Shown: positions 1 through 8,585, counted from the stretch's first letter. The stretch: 64,000 nt of DNA from Rhodococcus sp. 4CII (GCF_014256275.1 NZ_JACCFE010000002.1:6083501-6147500), one strand, 5' to 3'. Notes: a model not told the origin generated them from the letters alone. Numbers and translations: made by a program.

Positions 1-1
1 C

Positions 2-1012
2 GCGGAGAGTTCGGGTCTCGGTCGGCGCAAGCCCCTCAAGACGTCACTGCTGTCGGCCGCGGACTCGAAGGCGTACCCGCCGATCGTGTACTTCATGCTC
101 GCCGCGGCGCCGCTGTTGAACCGCTTCGCGAAGACCGACTTCAAGTGGCAGCACCTGCCGGTGCCGTTCACCGTCTACGCGGACGGTATCGACCTCGTGG
201 TGTTCGAGGAGTTCGGTGCCGGCGCCGCCGCCCTGCATCTCAAGGATGAGGTGGAGCGAAACGCGTTGTTGCAGGACGAGTCCTACCGACGTCGGTTCCG
301 CAAGGACTACGACAACAAGTTCAGTCCGCGCATCTGGCATCGCAACTTCTACGACGCCGTGATCGTCGGGTGCCCCGACGAGACGCTGATCGGCAAGACG
401 TTCGGTGCCGTCGGCGATCTTCGGGGTGTGCACCCGGTGGACGCGTACCTCGATCTGGTCGTGCAGTACGGCACCGACCTGCGGTGGCGGACCACCATCG
501 CGAACCATCGCCCCAAGTTCGCGAAGAAGCTCGCCGCCAGCTCCGGGGTACAGATGGGTTTCGGCGACGCCGGGGCGCACCTGCGCAACATGGCGTTCTA
601 CAACTATCCGATCCGGCTGCTCAAGAAGGTCAAGGATGCGCAGTCCGACCGCAAGCCGTTCCTCACCGTCGAGCGGGCCGTCCACCGGCTGACGGGCGAG
701 CTGGCCGACTGGTACGGCATCGACGCCGGGCACCTGCGTGAAGGCGACCGCGCCGACCTCGTCGTCGTCGATCCGGCGGGTCTCGACGCCACGGTGGACG
801 GACTGTTCGAGGCCGAGGTCCCCGAGTACGGCGGCCTGCGCCGGATGGTGAACCGCAGCGACGGAGCCGCGGTCGCGACGGTGATCAACGGCCGGCTCGT
901 CTACCGGGATGGCGAATTCACCGGCGGTTTCGGCGCCGCCAGGACCGGGCGGTTCCTCCGCGCGGGGGCCTCCGTGGCGGACCGCAGCGACTCCATGAGC
1001 GCGGCCCGATGA
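2..1012 (+). CDS. Amidohydrolase, N-acyl-D-amino-acid deacylase-like (5' end outside window)
   Basis: The reading frame is open from base 2, so the gene starts upstream and only the last 336 residues are visible. The C-terminal half looks like the metal-dependent amidohydrolase superfamily, D-aminoacylase group: a GFGDAGAH segment, where the Asp is a usual metal/proton-transfer residue, followed by FLTVERAVHRLTGE and the closing beta-sandwich signature REGDRADLVVVDP. The family hydrolyses N-acyl amino acids or similar amides in the cytoplasm. The stop overlaps the next start (ATGA), so it is translationally coupled to the alpha/beta hydrolase. The exact substrate cannot be told, and the N-terminal HxH metal site is not in view. 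Confidence 0.75.
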   Translation, partial: AESSGLGRRKPLKTSLLSAADSKAYPPIVYFMLAAAPLLNRFAKTDFKWQHLPVPFTVYADGIDLVVFEEFGAGAAALHLKDEVERNALLQDESYRRRFRKDYDNKFSPRIWHRNFYDAVIVGCPDETLIGKTFGAVGDLRGVHPVDAYLDLVVQYGTDLRWRTTIANHRPKFAKKLAASSGVQMGFGDAGAHLRNMAFYNYPIRLLKKVKDAQSDRKPFLTVERAVHRLTGELADWYGIDAGHLREGDRADLVVVDPAGLDATVDGLFEAEVPEYGGLRRMVNRSDGAAVATVINGRLVYRDGEFTGGFGAARTGRFLRAGASVADRSDSMSAAR

Positions 1013-1857
1013 GCAGGACCGAACGGATCGGCACGTTCACCCGTGCCGGGCTGGTGTTCGACGTCCGCGACGAGGGCCCGATCGACGGGGTGCCGGTGGT
1101 GCTGCTGCACGGTTTTCCGCAGGACTCGCGGTCGTGGGATGCGCTGGCGCCACTGCTGCACCGGCGGGGCTTCCGCACCCTCGCGCCGGACCAGCGCGGC
1201 TGTTCGGCCGGTGCCCGGCCCCGCGCCCGCTGGGCGTACCGCAGCTCGGAACTGGTTGCGGACGTCGTGGCACTCATCGATCAGGCCGGTCTCGGTCCGG
1301 CGCACGTCGTCGGGCACGACTGGGGAGCGGCGGTGGCGTGGGGGATCGCGGCGGAACGACCCGACCGGGTCCGCACGCTCACCGCGCTGTCGGTGCCGCA
1401 CCCGGCGGCGTTCGTGCGTGCGATGCTCACCAGCCGGCAGATCCTGAAGTCGTGGTACATGTTCGTGTTCCAGCTGCCGTGGATTCCGGAGCGGGTGATC
1501 ACCCCCGACGGTTACGGCTACCGGGCGCTGATCGCCAGCGGGCAGACCGCGGACCGGGCGAAGCGTGATCTCGAGCCCATGCGCGACCGGACACGCGCCC
1601 GGGGTGCCCTGAACTGGTATCGGGCAATGCCTTTCACCGCGCCCCGATCCGCCTCCCGCACGGTTACGGTGCCCACGCTCTTCGTGTGGAGCGACGGCGA
1701 CACGGCGATCGGACCCGTCGGGCCGGAACTGACGTCGCGATTCGTCGACGCCCCGTACACCTACGAGATTCTCCGCGGAGTGAGCCACTGGATCCCGGAC
1801 GAGGCCGCCGCGCGCGTCGACGCCCTATTGGGCGAGCACCTGCTCGATCAGCCGTGA
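1009..1857 (+). CDS. Alpha/beta hydrolase, epoxide-hydrolase/dehalogenase-like
   Basis: A 282-residue alpha/beta hydrolase. The oxyanion-hole motif HGFPQ lies near residue 31 and the nucleophile elbow reads GHDWGA, with Asp rather than Ser as nucleophile. This is typical of epoxide hydrolases and haloalkane dehalogenases. The C-terminal VSHWIPDEA supplies the catalytic His. It overlaps the upstream amidohydrolase by four bases, so the two are probably co-expressed. The Asp nucleophile and HGFP motif favour epoxide hydrolase, but dehalogenase or fluoroacetate-dehalogenase activity cannot be excluded from sequence alone. Confidence 0.8.
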   Translation: MSRTERIGTFTRAGLVFDVRDEGPIDGVPVVLLHGFPQDSRSWDALAPLLHRRGFRTLAPDQRGCSAGARPRARWAYRSSELVADVVALIDQAGLGPAHVVGHDWGAAVAWGIAAERPDRVRTLTALSVPHPAAFVRAMLTSRQILKSWYMFVFQLPWIPERVITPDGYGYRALIASGQTADRAKRDLEPMRDRTRARGALNWYRAMPFTAPRSASRTVTVPTLFVWSDGDTAIGPVGPELTSRFVDAPYTYEILRGVSHWIPDEAAARVDALLGEHLLDQP

Positions 1858-1921
1858 CGCCGCTGTCCGCTGTCGGCGAACTGCGCGGCGCCGGCTCCGC
1901 GGTTCTGGAAGACTCCGGACT

Positions 1922-2269
1922 ATGGACGCGCAGCGCAGACTGACGCTGGTGGCAGCGGCTTCCGAGGACTCGGGGGAGGAGCCGCTGGTGCGTGAGCTCT
2001 ACGGACGGGTGCTCCGCGACGCGCGCCTTGACCAGGACCGCAGCCTCGAAGACGTCGCCTGCGCCGTCGGAATGTCGAAGCAGTACCTCTCCGAGATCGA
2101 GCGCGGCAAGAAGGAGCCGTCCTCGGAAATGCTCCGCGCCGTGTGCGGTGCACTCGGTATGTCGGTGGAACACCTACTGTTCCGGTCCGGACGCCGGCTC
2201 GGTGCAGCGCACCGCACGTCGGTGACCGGAACCGTCAACCGGCAGGTGCCCACCCTGCTCGCCGCCTGA
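1922..2269 (+). CDS. ClgR/PopR-family HTH regulator with C-terminal LLAA
   Basis: A 115-residue XRE-type helix-turn-helix protein. The HTH spans about residues 25-80 and contains QYLSEIERGKKEPSSEML, the block conserved in actinobacterial ClgR and PopR, which activate clp genes. The protein ends in TLLAA. In Streptomyces PopR, C-terminal alanines are a ClpP degradation tag, giving feedback on the clpP3P4 operon. It faces the clpP pair, ending eight bases from it, and that operon's promoter carries a PopR-like dyad (3515-3533). I infer an activator of the adjacent clpP pair turned over by ClpP. Whether it is the ClgR or PopR orthologue needs a tree. Confidence 0.82.
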   Translation: MDAQRRLTLVAAASEDSGEEPLVRELYGRVLRDARLDQDRSLEDVACAVGMSKQYLSEIERGKKEPSSEMLRAVCGALGMSVEHLLFRSGRRLGAAHRTSVTGTVNRQVPTLLAA

Positions 2270-2277
2270 CGTCGCGG

Positions 2278-2862
2278 TCAGTCCACGACGAGCGTGTCGG
2301 CGAGGCCGTAGTCGATGGCCTGCTGGGCAGTGAAGATGCGGTCCCGGTCGGTGTCCCGGCGCAGACGTTCGACGGTCTGCCCGGTGTGTGTGCTCAGGAT
2401 CGCCTCGGTCTGCGAACGGACCCGCATGATCTCCGCCGCCTGCAGCGCCAGGTCGGAGATCGTGCCGTTGCCCTGCGTGGACGGCTGGTGCAGCAGAACC
2501 CGGGAATGCGCCAGCACGTGGCGGTGCCCCTTCGTTCCCGCGGACAGGAGGACCGCGGCGGCGGACGCCGCCTGACCCATGCAGTACGTGGCGATGGTCG
2601 GACGGAGGAACTGCATCGTGTCGTAGATGGCGAGCATCGCGGTGGTGGAGCCGCCGGGGGAGTTGATGTACAGCCCGATCTCCCGGTCGGAGCTGTCCGC
2701 CTGCAGGTGGAGCAATTGCGCCATCACGACATTGGCGACTCCGTCGTCGATCTCTGTGCCGAGGAACACGATCCGCTCGTTCAGCAGGCGACTGAAGATG
2801 TCGAACGACCGTTCGCCTGCCGGGGTGCGTTCGATGACGTGGGGAATGGTGTACGAAGACAT
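2278..2862 (-). CDS. clpP: ATP-dependent Clp protease proteolytic subunit (second of pair)
   Basis: A 194-residue ClpP. The catalytic Ser is about residue 100 in GQAASAAAV, His about 125 in LLHQPS, and Asp lies in the DTDRDR segment near 170-174, so it looks catalytically competent. The start is placed at ATG 2862 (MSSYTIPH), which begins at the family's usual N-terminus; extending to 2928 would add an arginine/proline-rich stretch overlapping the upstream gene. Only four bases separate it from the upstream clpP. No Clp ATPase gene is nearby, so this is a second, clpX-independent pair like Streptomyces clpP3P4 rather than the housekeeping clpP1P2-clpX locus. Confidence 0.93.
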   Translation of the reverse strand: MSSYTIPHVIERTPAGERSFDIFSRLLNERIVFLGTEIDDGVANVVMAQLLHLQADSSDREIGLYINSPGGSTTAMLAIYDTMQFLRPTIATYCMGQAASAAAVLLSAGTKGHRHVLAHSRVLLHQPSTQGNGTISDLALQAAEIMRVRSQTEAILSTHTGQTVERLRRDTDRDRIFTAQQAIDYGLADTLVVD

Positions 2863-2866
2863 GGCG

Positions 2867-3475
2867 TCACAGTCCAATTCTCGGGGCGGTGGTGTGCGGG
2901 GCGATCTCGGCGAACGAGGACACGACACGATCGACGATCCCGTAGTCGCGGGCCTCGTCGGCCGTGAACCAGCGGTCCCGGTCGCTGTCCTCGGCGATCT
3001 CCTCGACCGGGTGACCCGTCTCGGCCGCGAGGATTTCCTGCGACTGGCGCTTCATCCGTTCGAGGCTCTCGGCCTGAATGGCAATGTCGACCGCGGTGCC
3101 GCCGATGCCTGCGGACGGCTGGTGCATCATGATGCGGCTGTGCGCCAGGCTGATCCGCTTGCCGGGGGTTCCCGAGCACAGCAGCACCTGTCCCATGCTG
3201 GCGGCGAAACCCATGGCGACGGTCACCACGTCGTTGGGTACGAGTTTCATCGTGTCGTAGATGGCGAGGCCGGCGAAGACCGAGCCGCCCGGAGAATTGA
3301 TGTAGAGCACGATGTCACGGTTGGGGTCGGCGGCCGCGAGCAGCACCAGTTCCGAGCAGACCCGCTCGGCCATGGCATCGTCCACCTCGCCGGTGAGGAG
3401 GATCGTGCGCTGGCGAAACAGTCTGTCCGCCAGCAGGTCGCGGTAGTTCAGGTCGGTGAGTGTGGCAGTGGTCAT
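2867..3475 (-). CDS. clpP: ATP-dependent Clp protease proteolytic subunit (first of pair)
   Basis: A 202-residue ClpP with Ser about residue 93 in GFAASMGQ, His about 118 in MMHQPS and Asp in the EDSDRDRW segment. It is the first gene of a two-gene leftward operon. Actinobacterial ClpP pairs form mixed tetradecamers that need a Clp ATPase for unfolding. The start codon lies six bases after a -10-like TAGTAC with no clear Shine-Dalgarno, which suggests a leaderless mRNA. A PopR-like dyad is centred about 49 bases upstream. Likely induced by the neighbouring ClgR/PopR-like protein. Confidence 0.93.
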   Translation of the reverse strand: MTTATLTDLNYRDLLADRLFRQRTILLTGEVDDAMAERVCSELVLLAAADPNRDIVLYINSPGGSVFAGLAIYDTMKLVPNDVVTVAMGFAASMGQVLLCSGTPGKRISLAHSRIMMHQPSAGIGGTAVDIAIQAESLERMKRQSQEILAAETGHPVEEIAEDSDRDRWFTADEARDYGIVDRVVSSFAEIAPHTTAPRIGL

Positions 3476-3481
3476 GTCTCA

Positions 3482-3533
3482 GTACTACCGCCGGACCGGC
3501 GCCGGACCCGCGATTGTCTGCTGTGGGCAGACG
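3482..3533 (-). promoter_or_regulatory. clpP-pair promoter with PopR/ClgR-type operator
   Basis: On the minus strand a TAGTAC hexamer (3487-3482) ends six bases before the clpP ATG, placing a predicted start on the A of ATG. The dyad TGTCTGC-TGTG-GGCAGAC occupies about 3515-3532 and closely matches the Streptomyces PopR operator as I recall it (TGTCTGCC-3N-GGCAGACA). Its centre is about -49 from the predicted start, a usual activator position. Confidence 0.65.
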
Positions 3534-3757
3534 ATGACACCGGCTGTCCCGCGCGGTGGACCCGGAGTGTGACGCAGATCGCGTGGGTGGCGAACCTGCA
3601 CCCCGGCGGCCGTGAGCTGGGGGTCCGTCAGGGGAGATGACCGGGAGAAGTCCGAGGAGTGAACGTCCGGCCTCCGTTGGGTGAACGGGAAAAACAGACC
3701 GCTCGGACAGTGGAATCGACCGTGCGCGAGGGGGACCTTGCTGTTTAGGGTGCCCTC

Positions 3758-4438
3758 ATGCACGTTCTGTTCGTCTGTAGCGGGAACGTCTGCCGCTCAC
3801 CGATCGCAGAGCGGCTGACGCGCGCATACGCGGCGGTCCACGATCTGCCGCACCTCACCGCCGAGAGCGCGGGGGTGCGGGCCCTCGTCGGCTTCCCGAT
3901 CGAACCGGTTGCCGCGCGCGTCATCGAAGGTCTCGGTGCGAGCGCCGACGGTTTCCGGGCACGTCGCCTGCGGCCCGAGATGATCAAACGCGCCGACCTC
4001 GTCCTCGCGATGACCGAGCAGATCCGGGATCGTTCGATGGAACTGCTTCTCGGGACGAGCCATTGCACGTTCACGCTCCCGGAAGCCCGCCGGATCGTCG
4101 TCGACACCGGTGCCCGCACCGTCGCCGAGCTCGCTGTCGCCCGCCGCGACTACGGGGAGGTCGACGAGCCGAACATCAGCGACCCGGTGGGGCTGGCCGA
4201 GTCGGCGTTCACCGCGGTGGGCGATCGGATCGCGGCCGAATTGATTCCCCTGCTCGATGCTCTGGATCTCGCGAGCGGCGAGAAGAGGGAACCGGAACGG
4301 GAACCCGAGCCCGAACTCCGTGTGGAGGCCGAACCCCCGGCAGCCCCGGTCCTTCACCTGCCGTTGTCGCCGCGGCCGTTGATCGCGGCGCGGGCGGCGT
4401 CGTCGATTCTCGACTATCCCCTCAGCTGGTCGCGCTGA
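3758..4438 (+). CDS. Low-molecular-weight protein-tyrosine phosphatase
   Basis: A 226-residue protein whose first 170 residues form an LMW-PTP domain. The P-loop CSGNVCRS (C-x5-R-S) sits at residues 7-14 and the general-acid loop is DEPNISDP near 146. The family dephosphorylates tyrosine residues on regulators or polysaccharide co-polymerases. It is longer than the usual 150-170 residues: the last 55 are Glu/Pro-rich and of no recognised fold. It ends convergently with the sulfotransferase, overlapping it by 17 bases. Substrate unknown. Confidence 0.85.
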   Translation: MHVLFVCSGNVCRSPIAERLTRAYAAVHDLPHLTAESAGVRALVGFPIEPVAARVIEGLGASADGFRARRLRPEMIKRADLVLAMTEQIRDRSMELLLGTSHCTFTLPEARRIVVDTGARTVAELAVARRDYGEVDEPNISDPVGLAESAFTAVGDRIAAELIPLLDALDLASGEKREPEREPEPELRVEAEPPAAPVLHLPLSPRPLIAARAASSILDYPLSWSR

Positions 4439-5579
4439 ACTGGTAGTTCGCGAATCTTTCGTCCACCTGTTCGGCGGTGAGCCCGAACTCCTCGAGCGTG
4501 TACCTGTGCGAGGGGCGGCGGTCGCCGCGGCGGCTGTCGGCGTGCATCGCCGCCATCGCGCCCTGGGCCTGCGCCGTGAGTTCGAGGCCGAAATGCGTGT
4601 AGATCCCGTCCACGGTGCCGAGCGGGTCGGCCACGAAGTCGTGATAGTCGACGTCGATGAACTGGGCGGGATTGTGTTCGGCGCGTGCCGCGGTGAACTG
4701 TTCGAGCCCGCGGGCCCACAGTTCGAGCTGGCTCTCCCCGATGACGCTGCCCCGGAATTTCTCCGACCATCCTTCGGTCGCCTGTTCCGCCAGGCTGCAC
4801 ACCGACGGAACGATTGTGCGCGGCGGCCGGTGGGTCTGAATGATCAGTGCGTCCGGATACACCGCCAGCAGTTCGTCGAGCGCGAACAGGTGGCTGGGGT
4901 TCTTCAGCACCCAGCGGCGATCTCGATCGGGCAGCCCGATCAGTTGCAGATTCTTCTTGTGCCGCTGATATGCGTTCGTCCAGTCCTGGTGCTCGAGCCA
5001 GCGGGAGTACGTCGGAATCGACGCCAGGCATTCGTAGGAGATCGATTTGAAGGTCTGCCGCAGCAACTGCCAGCACTCCTCGACCTCGCCGGCCGACATG
5101 TAATGCACGCCCATGAATTCGGGGCGCTCGATGTGGTGACGGCTGAACGACTCCTCGATCTTCTGGAACACGGGATTCGAGTCCCACGTCTCGCGCGGCG
5201 GCCGGGGTTGAGGCATCTCGGTCAGCCACATCTCCAGACCCTGATGCGACGGGTCCGCGGTGAGCAGCCGGTGCAGCGCCGTCGTCCCCGTGCGGGGAAG
5301 CCCGGTGACGAAGATCGGCCGCTCGATCCGCACGTCCGCGTGCTCGGGGTGCTGCTTCCACGCCGCCTCGCTGAGCAGGCGCGCCACCAGGGCGCCGCGG
5401 AGGAACACCCGGGACACCTTGCTGCCGAGCGGGGTCAGCTGCTCGTCGGTGTGATACGAGTCCAGCAGGACGCCGAGGGCCTCGGTGTAGTCGTCCCCGC
5501 CGAAGTCGGTGAGACCGGTCAGGCGGGTGGCCGAGGCGTGCAGGTCCTCGACGGTGCCGACGGTGGTGCGCTCGCTCAT
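4422..5579 (-). CDS. PAPS-dependent sulfotransferase family protein
   Basis: A 385-residue member of the sulfotransferase_3 type. The 5'-phosphosulfate loop is FVTGLPRTGTTALHRLL at about residues 90-106, and a 3'-phosphate-binding segment includes WVLKNPSHLF and IIQTHRPP. It transfers sulfate from PAPS to a hydroxyl acceptor. It is the last gene of a leftward operon, 19 bases after the SDR. That operon's promoter is a near copy of the one driving cysD-cysNC-cysQ, which ties it to PAPS supply. The acceptor is unknown; the KstR-type promoter box hints at a sterol or steroid-like compound, but that is inference. Confidence 0.85.
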   Translation of the reverse strand: MSERTTVGTVEDLHASATRLTGLTDFGGDDYTEALGVLLDSYHTDEQLTPLGSKVSRVFLRGALVARLLSEAAWKQHPEHADVRIERPIFVTGLPRTGTTALHRLLTADPSHQGLEMWLTEMPQPRPPRETWDSNPVFQKIEESFSRHHIERPEFMGVHYMSAGEVEECWQLLRQTFKSISYECLASIPTYSRWLEHQDWTNAYQRHKKNLQLIGLPDRDRRWVLKNPSHLFALDELLAVYPDALIIQTHRPPRTIVPSVCSLAEQATEGWSEKFRGSVIGESQLELWARGLEQFTAARAEHNPAQFIDVDYHDFVADPLGTVDGIYTHFGLELTAQAQGAMAAMHADSRRGDRRPSHRYTLEEFGLTAEQVDERFANYQFSATS

Positions 5580-5598
5580 GATGCTCCGGTTCTGCTCG

Positions 5599-6396
5599 CT
5601 AGTGGTGGAATTCGCCGCAGTTGACGTCGAGGCACTGGCCGGTCACGCCACTTGCCAACGGGGAGGCCAGGAAGATCACGGCGTCGGCCACCTCGTCGGT
5701 GGTGGGAAGCCTCTTCAGGTCGGTGTTGGCGGCGGTGTGTTCGTAGATCTGCTCGACGGTCGTCCCGTACTTCTCGGCCTGGTGTGTGAAGTACTGTTTC
5801 AGCGTGTCACCCCAGATGTATCCGGGAGCAACGGAATTGACGCGGATTCCCTGTGGCCCCAACTCGGTGGCGAGGGACTGCGACGTGGCGAGCAGGGCGG
5901 ACTTGGCCATCTTGTAGCTGCCGTACCGCTCCTGGGAGTGCCGGAGCACCATCGAATTGATGTTCACTACCGCCCCGTTCGCCTCGGCGAGGGCGGGCGT
6001 GAACAGTTGGGTGAGGCGCAGGGCGCCGAGCACGGTCAGCTCGAAGCTGCTACGGATGTGGTCGAAATCCGTGCGGGCCAGCGGTTTCATCGACGGAACC
6101 GTGAACGCATTGTTGATCAGGACATCGACCGTGCCGTACGCATCGGTCGCCGCGGACACCAGGTTCTCCGCCGAGGCCTGATCGGTGATGTCGGTCGGCA
6201 CCGTCACCGCGCGACGCCCCGCGGCGATGATCTCCTTCGCCACCTCGTCGAGGCGCGACGCGGTGCGGGCCGCGAGCACCACGTCCGCGCCCGCACCTGC
6301 GCAGCGGACGGCGAGCGTGCGCCCCAGCGCGGGTCCGACACCGGAGATGACGACCACCTTGTCCTGCAACAGTTGTGGAGTGCTCACGGCGGTCAC
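5599..6396 (-). CDS. SDR family oxidoreductase
   Basis: A 265-residue short-chain dehydrogenase/reductase. The cofactor loop is the variant SGVGPALGR near residues 18-26, NNA lies near 95-97 and the catalytic SYKMAK Tyr/Lys pair near 160-164. The GTG start at 6396 overlaps the upstream stop (GTGA); a second GTG nine bases on (6387) is also possible. It lies between the DUF1214 gene and the sulfotransferase in one operon, so it may oxidise or reduce the hydroxyl/ketone on the molecule that is sulfated (inference). Confidence 0.82.
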   Translation of the reverse strand: MTAVSTPQLLQDKVVVISGVGPALGRTLAVRCAGAGADVVLAARTASRLDEVAKEIIAAGRRAVTVPTDITDQASAENLVSAATDAYGTVDVLINNAFTVPSMKPLARTDFDHIRSSFELTVLGALRLTQLFTPALAEANGAVVNINSMVLRHSQERYGSYKMAKSALLATSQSLATELGPQGIRVNSVAPGYIWGDTLKQYFTHQAEKYGTTVEQIYEHTAANTDLKRLPTTDEVADAVIFLASPLASGVTGQCLDVNCGEFHH

Positions 6397-7559
6397 CCCA
6401 GCATCCGGTCGGCCACGGCGGCCTGGCGTGCGGCGATGCGGTCGGCGAAGTCCTCGGGCGAGATCTTGTTGGAATCGTAATACGGCAGTTTTCGATGGAT
6501 CTCGTCGAACTTCACGACCTCGATCCGGGGCCCGTCGTCCGGGGTCAGTTCGCGGGATACGCGTTGCCAGCGGAATTGCAGGTACCCGCGGAGGTGTCCG
6601 ACGGTGGCGATCCAGTTGGCGACTCCGGGATTGCGCTCGCTGACGACGAGACGGATGTGGTCGTCGGGATCCACCTGGGACTGGGAGACGTTCAGCGAGG
6701 TCTGGTGATTCACGTAGTCGAGGGAGATGTACCACATGCTGCCCAGCTGAAAACCCTGATAGGGCACATCGGCTTTCGGGACGGTGATGACGATCGCTTC
6801 GTCCTCGGCGAGTTCGTAGTGTCCGACGGAGGAGTACTGCGTGGCGAGACCGCCCGGTGTCAGCCGGGGTTCGGTCATCGTGTTCACCGGTAGGTTCAGG
6901 TAGAACCACTCCGGGAACTGCAGCCACGTCTTGACCCGTGACACCAGTGCGGTGCCGGCGTGGGCGTAGCGCTTCTCGACGGTCTCGCGAGTGAGAGGCG
7001 CGGGGGCGGTGCCGATCGTGTCCGCCCGGGCGATGCGGATGGTGCCGGGCCGCTGACTCCAGTCGCTGTACACCTCCCGGACCACCAGTTGCGACGAACC
7101 CGGCGCCAGGGTGAAGTAGTTGCGCCGGCCGGCGCTCTCGTCCGGGCCGAACCGAACCTCGAACGAATCGTCGTCCGCGATGTCGATCTCCCGGTCGTCG
7201 AACGCGGTGACGCTGCCGGGAACGTGTGCGGCCGTGTAGTTCCCGTTCAATATCTGAAAACTCAGGTCGGCGGTGGTGCCGCGCCGCCCGGTGACCACGT
7301 ATTCGACGTCGTCGTCGATCCGCGTGCCGAAGTACAGAGTGTCGGGATTGTCGAGGCCCATCTTCATGTACGGGCCGGTGCCCGAGATGAACGCCGGGTG
7401 CGACCGTTCGGAGGCCCACGCGGCGTGCGTCGTCGCGAGAATGCCGCCGGCGAGGTACTGGTACCCCTCGAGCAGGTCCTGTTCGGTGCGGATGTGGGGG
7501 GCGCTCTCGATCAGTTTCTCGGCCTCGGCCATGGCGTCGGCGAATGGGTCGGTCAGCAC
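6393..7559 (-). CDS. DUF1214 domain-containing protein
   Basis: A 388-residue protein resembling DUF1214-type proteins of mycobacteria and rhodococci, with SMWYISLDYVNHQTSLN and DDHIRLVVSERNPG in its C-terminal half. I see no signal peptide or membrane segment. The biochemical function is not established. It is the first gene of the leftward operon with the SDR and the sulfotransferase. The start is GTG 7559 behind a GAGGAG ribosome site. The operator GGTACAAATATGTACC lies about 23 bases upstream of the start codon, so expression is probably controlled by the divergent IclR-type protein. Confidence 0.7.
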   Translation of the reverse strand: MLTDPFADAMAEAEKLIESAPHIRTEQDLLEGYQYLAGGILATTHAAWASERSHPAFISGTGPYMKMGLDNPDTLYFGTRIDDDVEYVVTGRRGTTADLSFQILNGNYTAAHVPGSVTAFDDREIDIADDDSFEVRFGPDESAGRRNYFTLAPGSSQLVVREVYSDWSQRPGTIRIARADTIGTAPAPLTRETVEKRYAHAGTALVSRVKTWLQFPEWFYLNLPVNTMTEPRLTPGGLATQYSSVGHYELAEDEAIVITVPKADVPYQGFQLGSMWYISLDYVNHQTSLNVSQSQVDPDDHIRLVVSERNPGVANWIATVGHLRGYLQFRWQRVSRELTPDDGPRIEVVKFDEIHRKLPYYDSNKISPEDFADRIAARQAAVADRMLG

Positions 7560-7581
7560 ACCGTGCTCCTCACGAAGGGGT

Positions 7582-7597
7582 GGTACAAATATGTACC
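7582..7597. promoter_or_regulatory. Operator dyad GGTACA-AATA-TGTACC
   Basis: A perfect six-base inverted repeat with a four-base centre, about +19 to +34 from the predicted leftward transcription start. A near copy, GGTCCAAATATGAACC, lies at 8644-8659 in the same position relative to the cysD promoter. I infer a binding site of the IclR-type regulator encoded at 7652. Confidence 0.6.
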
Positions 7598-7622
7598 TGC
7601 GTGGTAGAACGTTGATGAACCG

Positions 7623-7652
7623 ACAATAGAACGTGTTCTAAGGAGTGGTCAA
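7623..7652 (-). promoter_or_regulatory. Leftward promoter TTGACC-N18-TATTGT with KstR-type box
   Basis: On the minus strand the -35 TTGACC is at 7652-7647 and the -10 TATTGT at 7628-7623, with 18 bases between. The spacer contains a match to TNNAACNNGTTNNA (7640-7627, TAGAACACGTTCTA on this strand), the palindrome known for the cholesterol-catabolism repressor KstR. The layout matches the cysD promoter element by element. Confidence 0.65.
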
Positions 7653-8575
7653 TGGGGCACGAGGACGAGGCAACCGACCGGGTCCAGGGTCGGCGGTCGC
7701 CGCCCACCGAGCGTGTGGTGCAGGTGCTCGACTTCCTGGTGGCGCGCAAGGAGCACCGCTTCGGGTTGTCGGAACTCGCCCGGCAACTCGACATCAGCAA
7801 GCCGACGTGCCTGGGGATACTCGCCGAACTCGCCCGCGGCGGCTACCTCGTCCGGGACCCAGCAACCAAGACGTACGGCCTGGGCCCGGCGCTCATCGCG
7901 GCCGGGCGCGCGGCTCAGCAGGGGTTCGCGGCCGGGCCGGTGGCGCGCAGGCATCTCGCCGCGCTCAGCGACGAATTCCGGACCACGTGTACGGCGTCGG
8001 CGGTGGTCGGCGACCGCATCGCCGTCCTCGAACTGACCAGCCCGCCGGGCGTCCGGGCGGCGGCCAAGGTAGGGGAGATGTACCCGTTCGCGCCGCCCGT
8101 CGGGCTGATGTACGTGTTGTGGGACGGCGACGACGCGCTGCAGTCGTGGCTGCGGCGCGAGCCGACGCTGCCGGTGCGCCTGGACCGGGACCGGTTGCGC
8201 GCGGTGGTCGAGGAGTGCTCCCGCACCGGGTACCTCGTCGAGACGCTCACTCCGGTCGGGCAGCGCCTGCACACGCTGATGGCCGGCGTCGCCGCGCACG
8301 ATCTGCCGCCGGAGTTGCGCGACGTTCTCGGTGAGATGGTGTCCAGCCTGGGGGAGCGGGTGTACCTGGACGCCGAACGCGCGGACCTCGCCGCGCCGCA
8401 TCCCGTCAGTCTCGTCGCCGCGCCGACATACGACGCCGAGGGTCATCAGGCCATGGTCCTCACGCTCTACGTGGGCGCCGAACTCGCGCCGTCCGAGATC
8501 GCGCGGCGGGGCAAGGCTCTCGCCGCGGCCGCCGACGCGATCACGTCGGAGGTGGGCGGTCGCCGGCCCCGGTGA
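7652..8575 (+). CDS. IclR family transcriptional regulator
   Basis: A 307-residue IclR-type protein. The winged HTH is at about 15-75 (LSELARQLDISKPTCLGILAEL), followed by the effector domain to about 290. It lies between two divergently organised operons, leftward DUF1214-SDR-sulfotransferase and rightward cysD-cysNC-cysQ. The same dyad GGTnCAAATATGnACC occurs at both promoters, so it is the natural candidate for their regulator. IclR proteins may activate or repress; the position downstream of the predicted starts favours repression. Confidence 0.88.
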   Translation: MGHEDEATDRVQGRRSPPTERVVQVLDFLVARKEHRFGLSELARQLDISKPTCLGILAELARGGYLVRDPATKTYGLGPALIAAGRAAQQGFAAGPVARRHLAALSDEFRTTCTASAVVGDRIAVLELTSPPGVRAAAKVGEMYPFAPPVGLMYVLWDGDDALQSWLRREPTLPVRLDRDRLRAVVEECSRTGYLVETLTPVGQRLHTLMAGVAAHDLPPELRDVLGEMVSSLGERVYLDAERADLAAPHPVSLVAAPTYDAEGHQAMVLTLYVGAELAPSEIARRGKALAAAADAITSEVGGRRPR

Positions 8576-8585
8576 CGATCCGGCA

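Noticed and set aside
5599..7419. A single 606-residue minus-strand protein
   Set aside because: Only the last 265 residues are an SDR. The first part is an out-of-frame reading of the DUF1214 gene.
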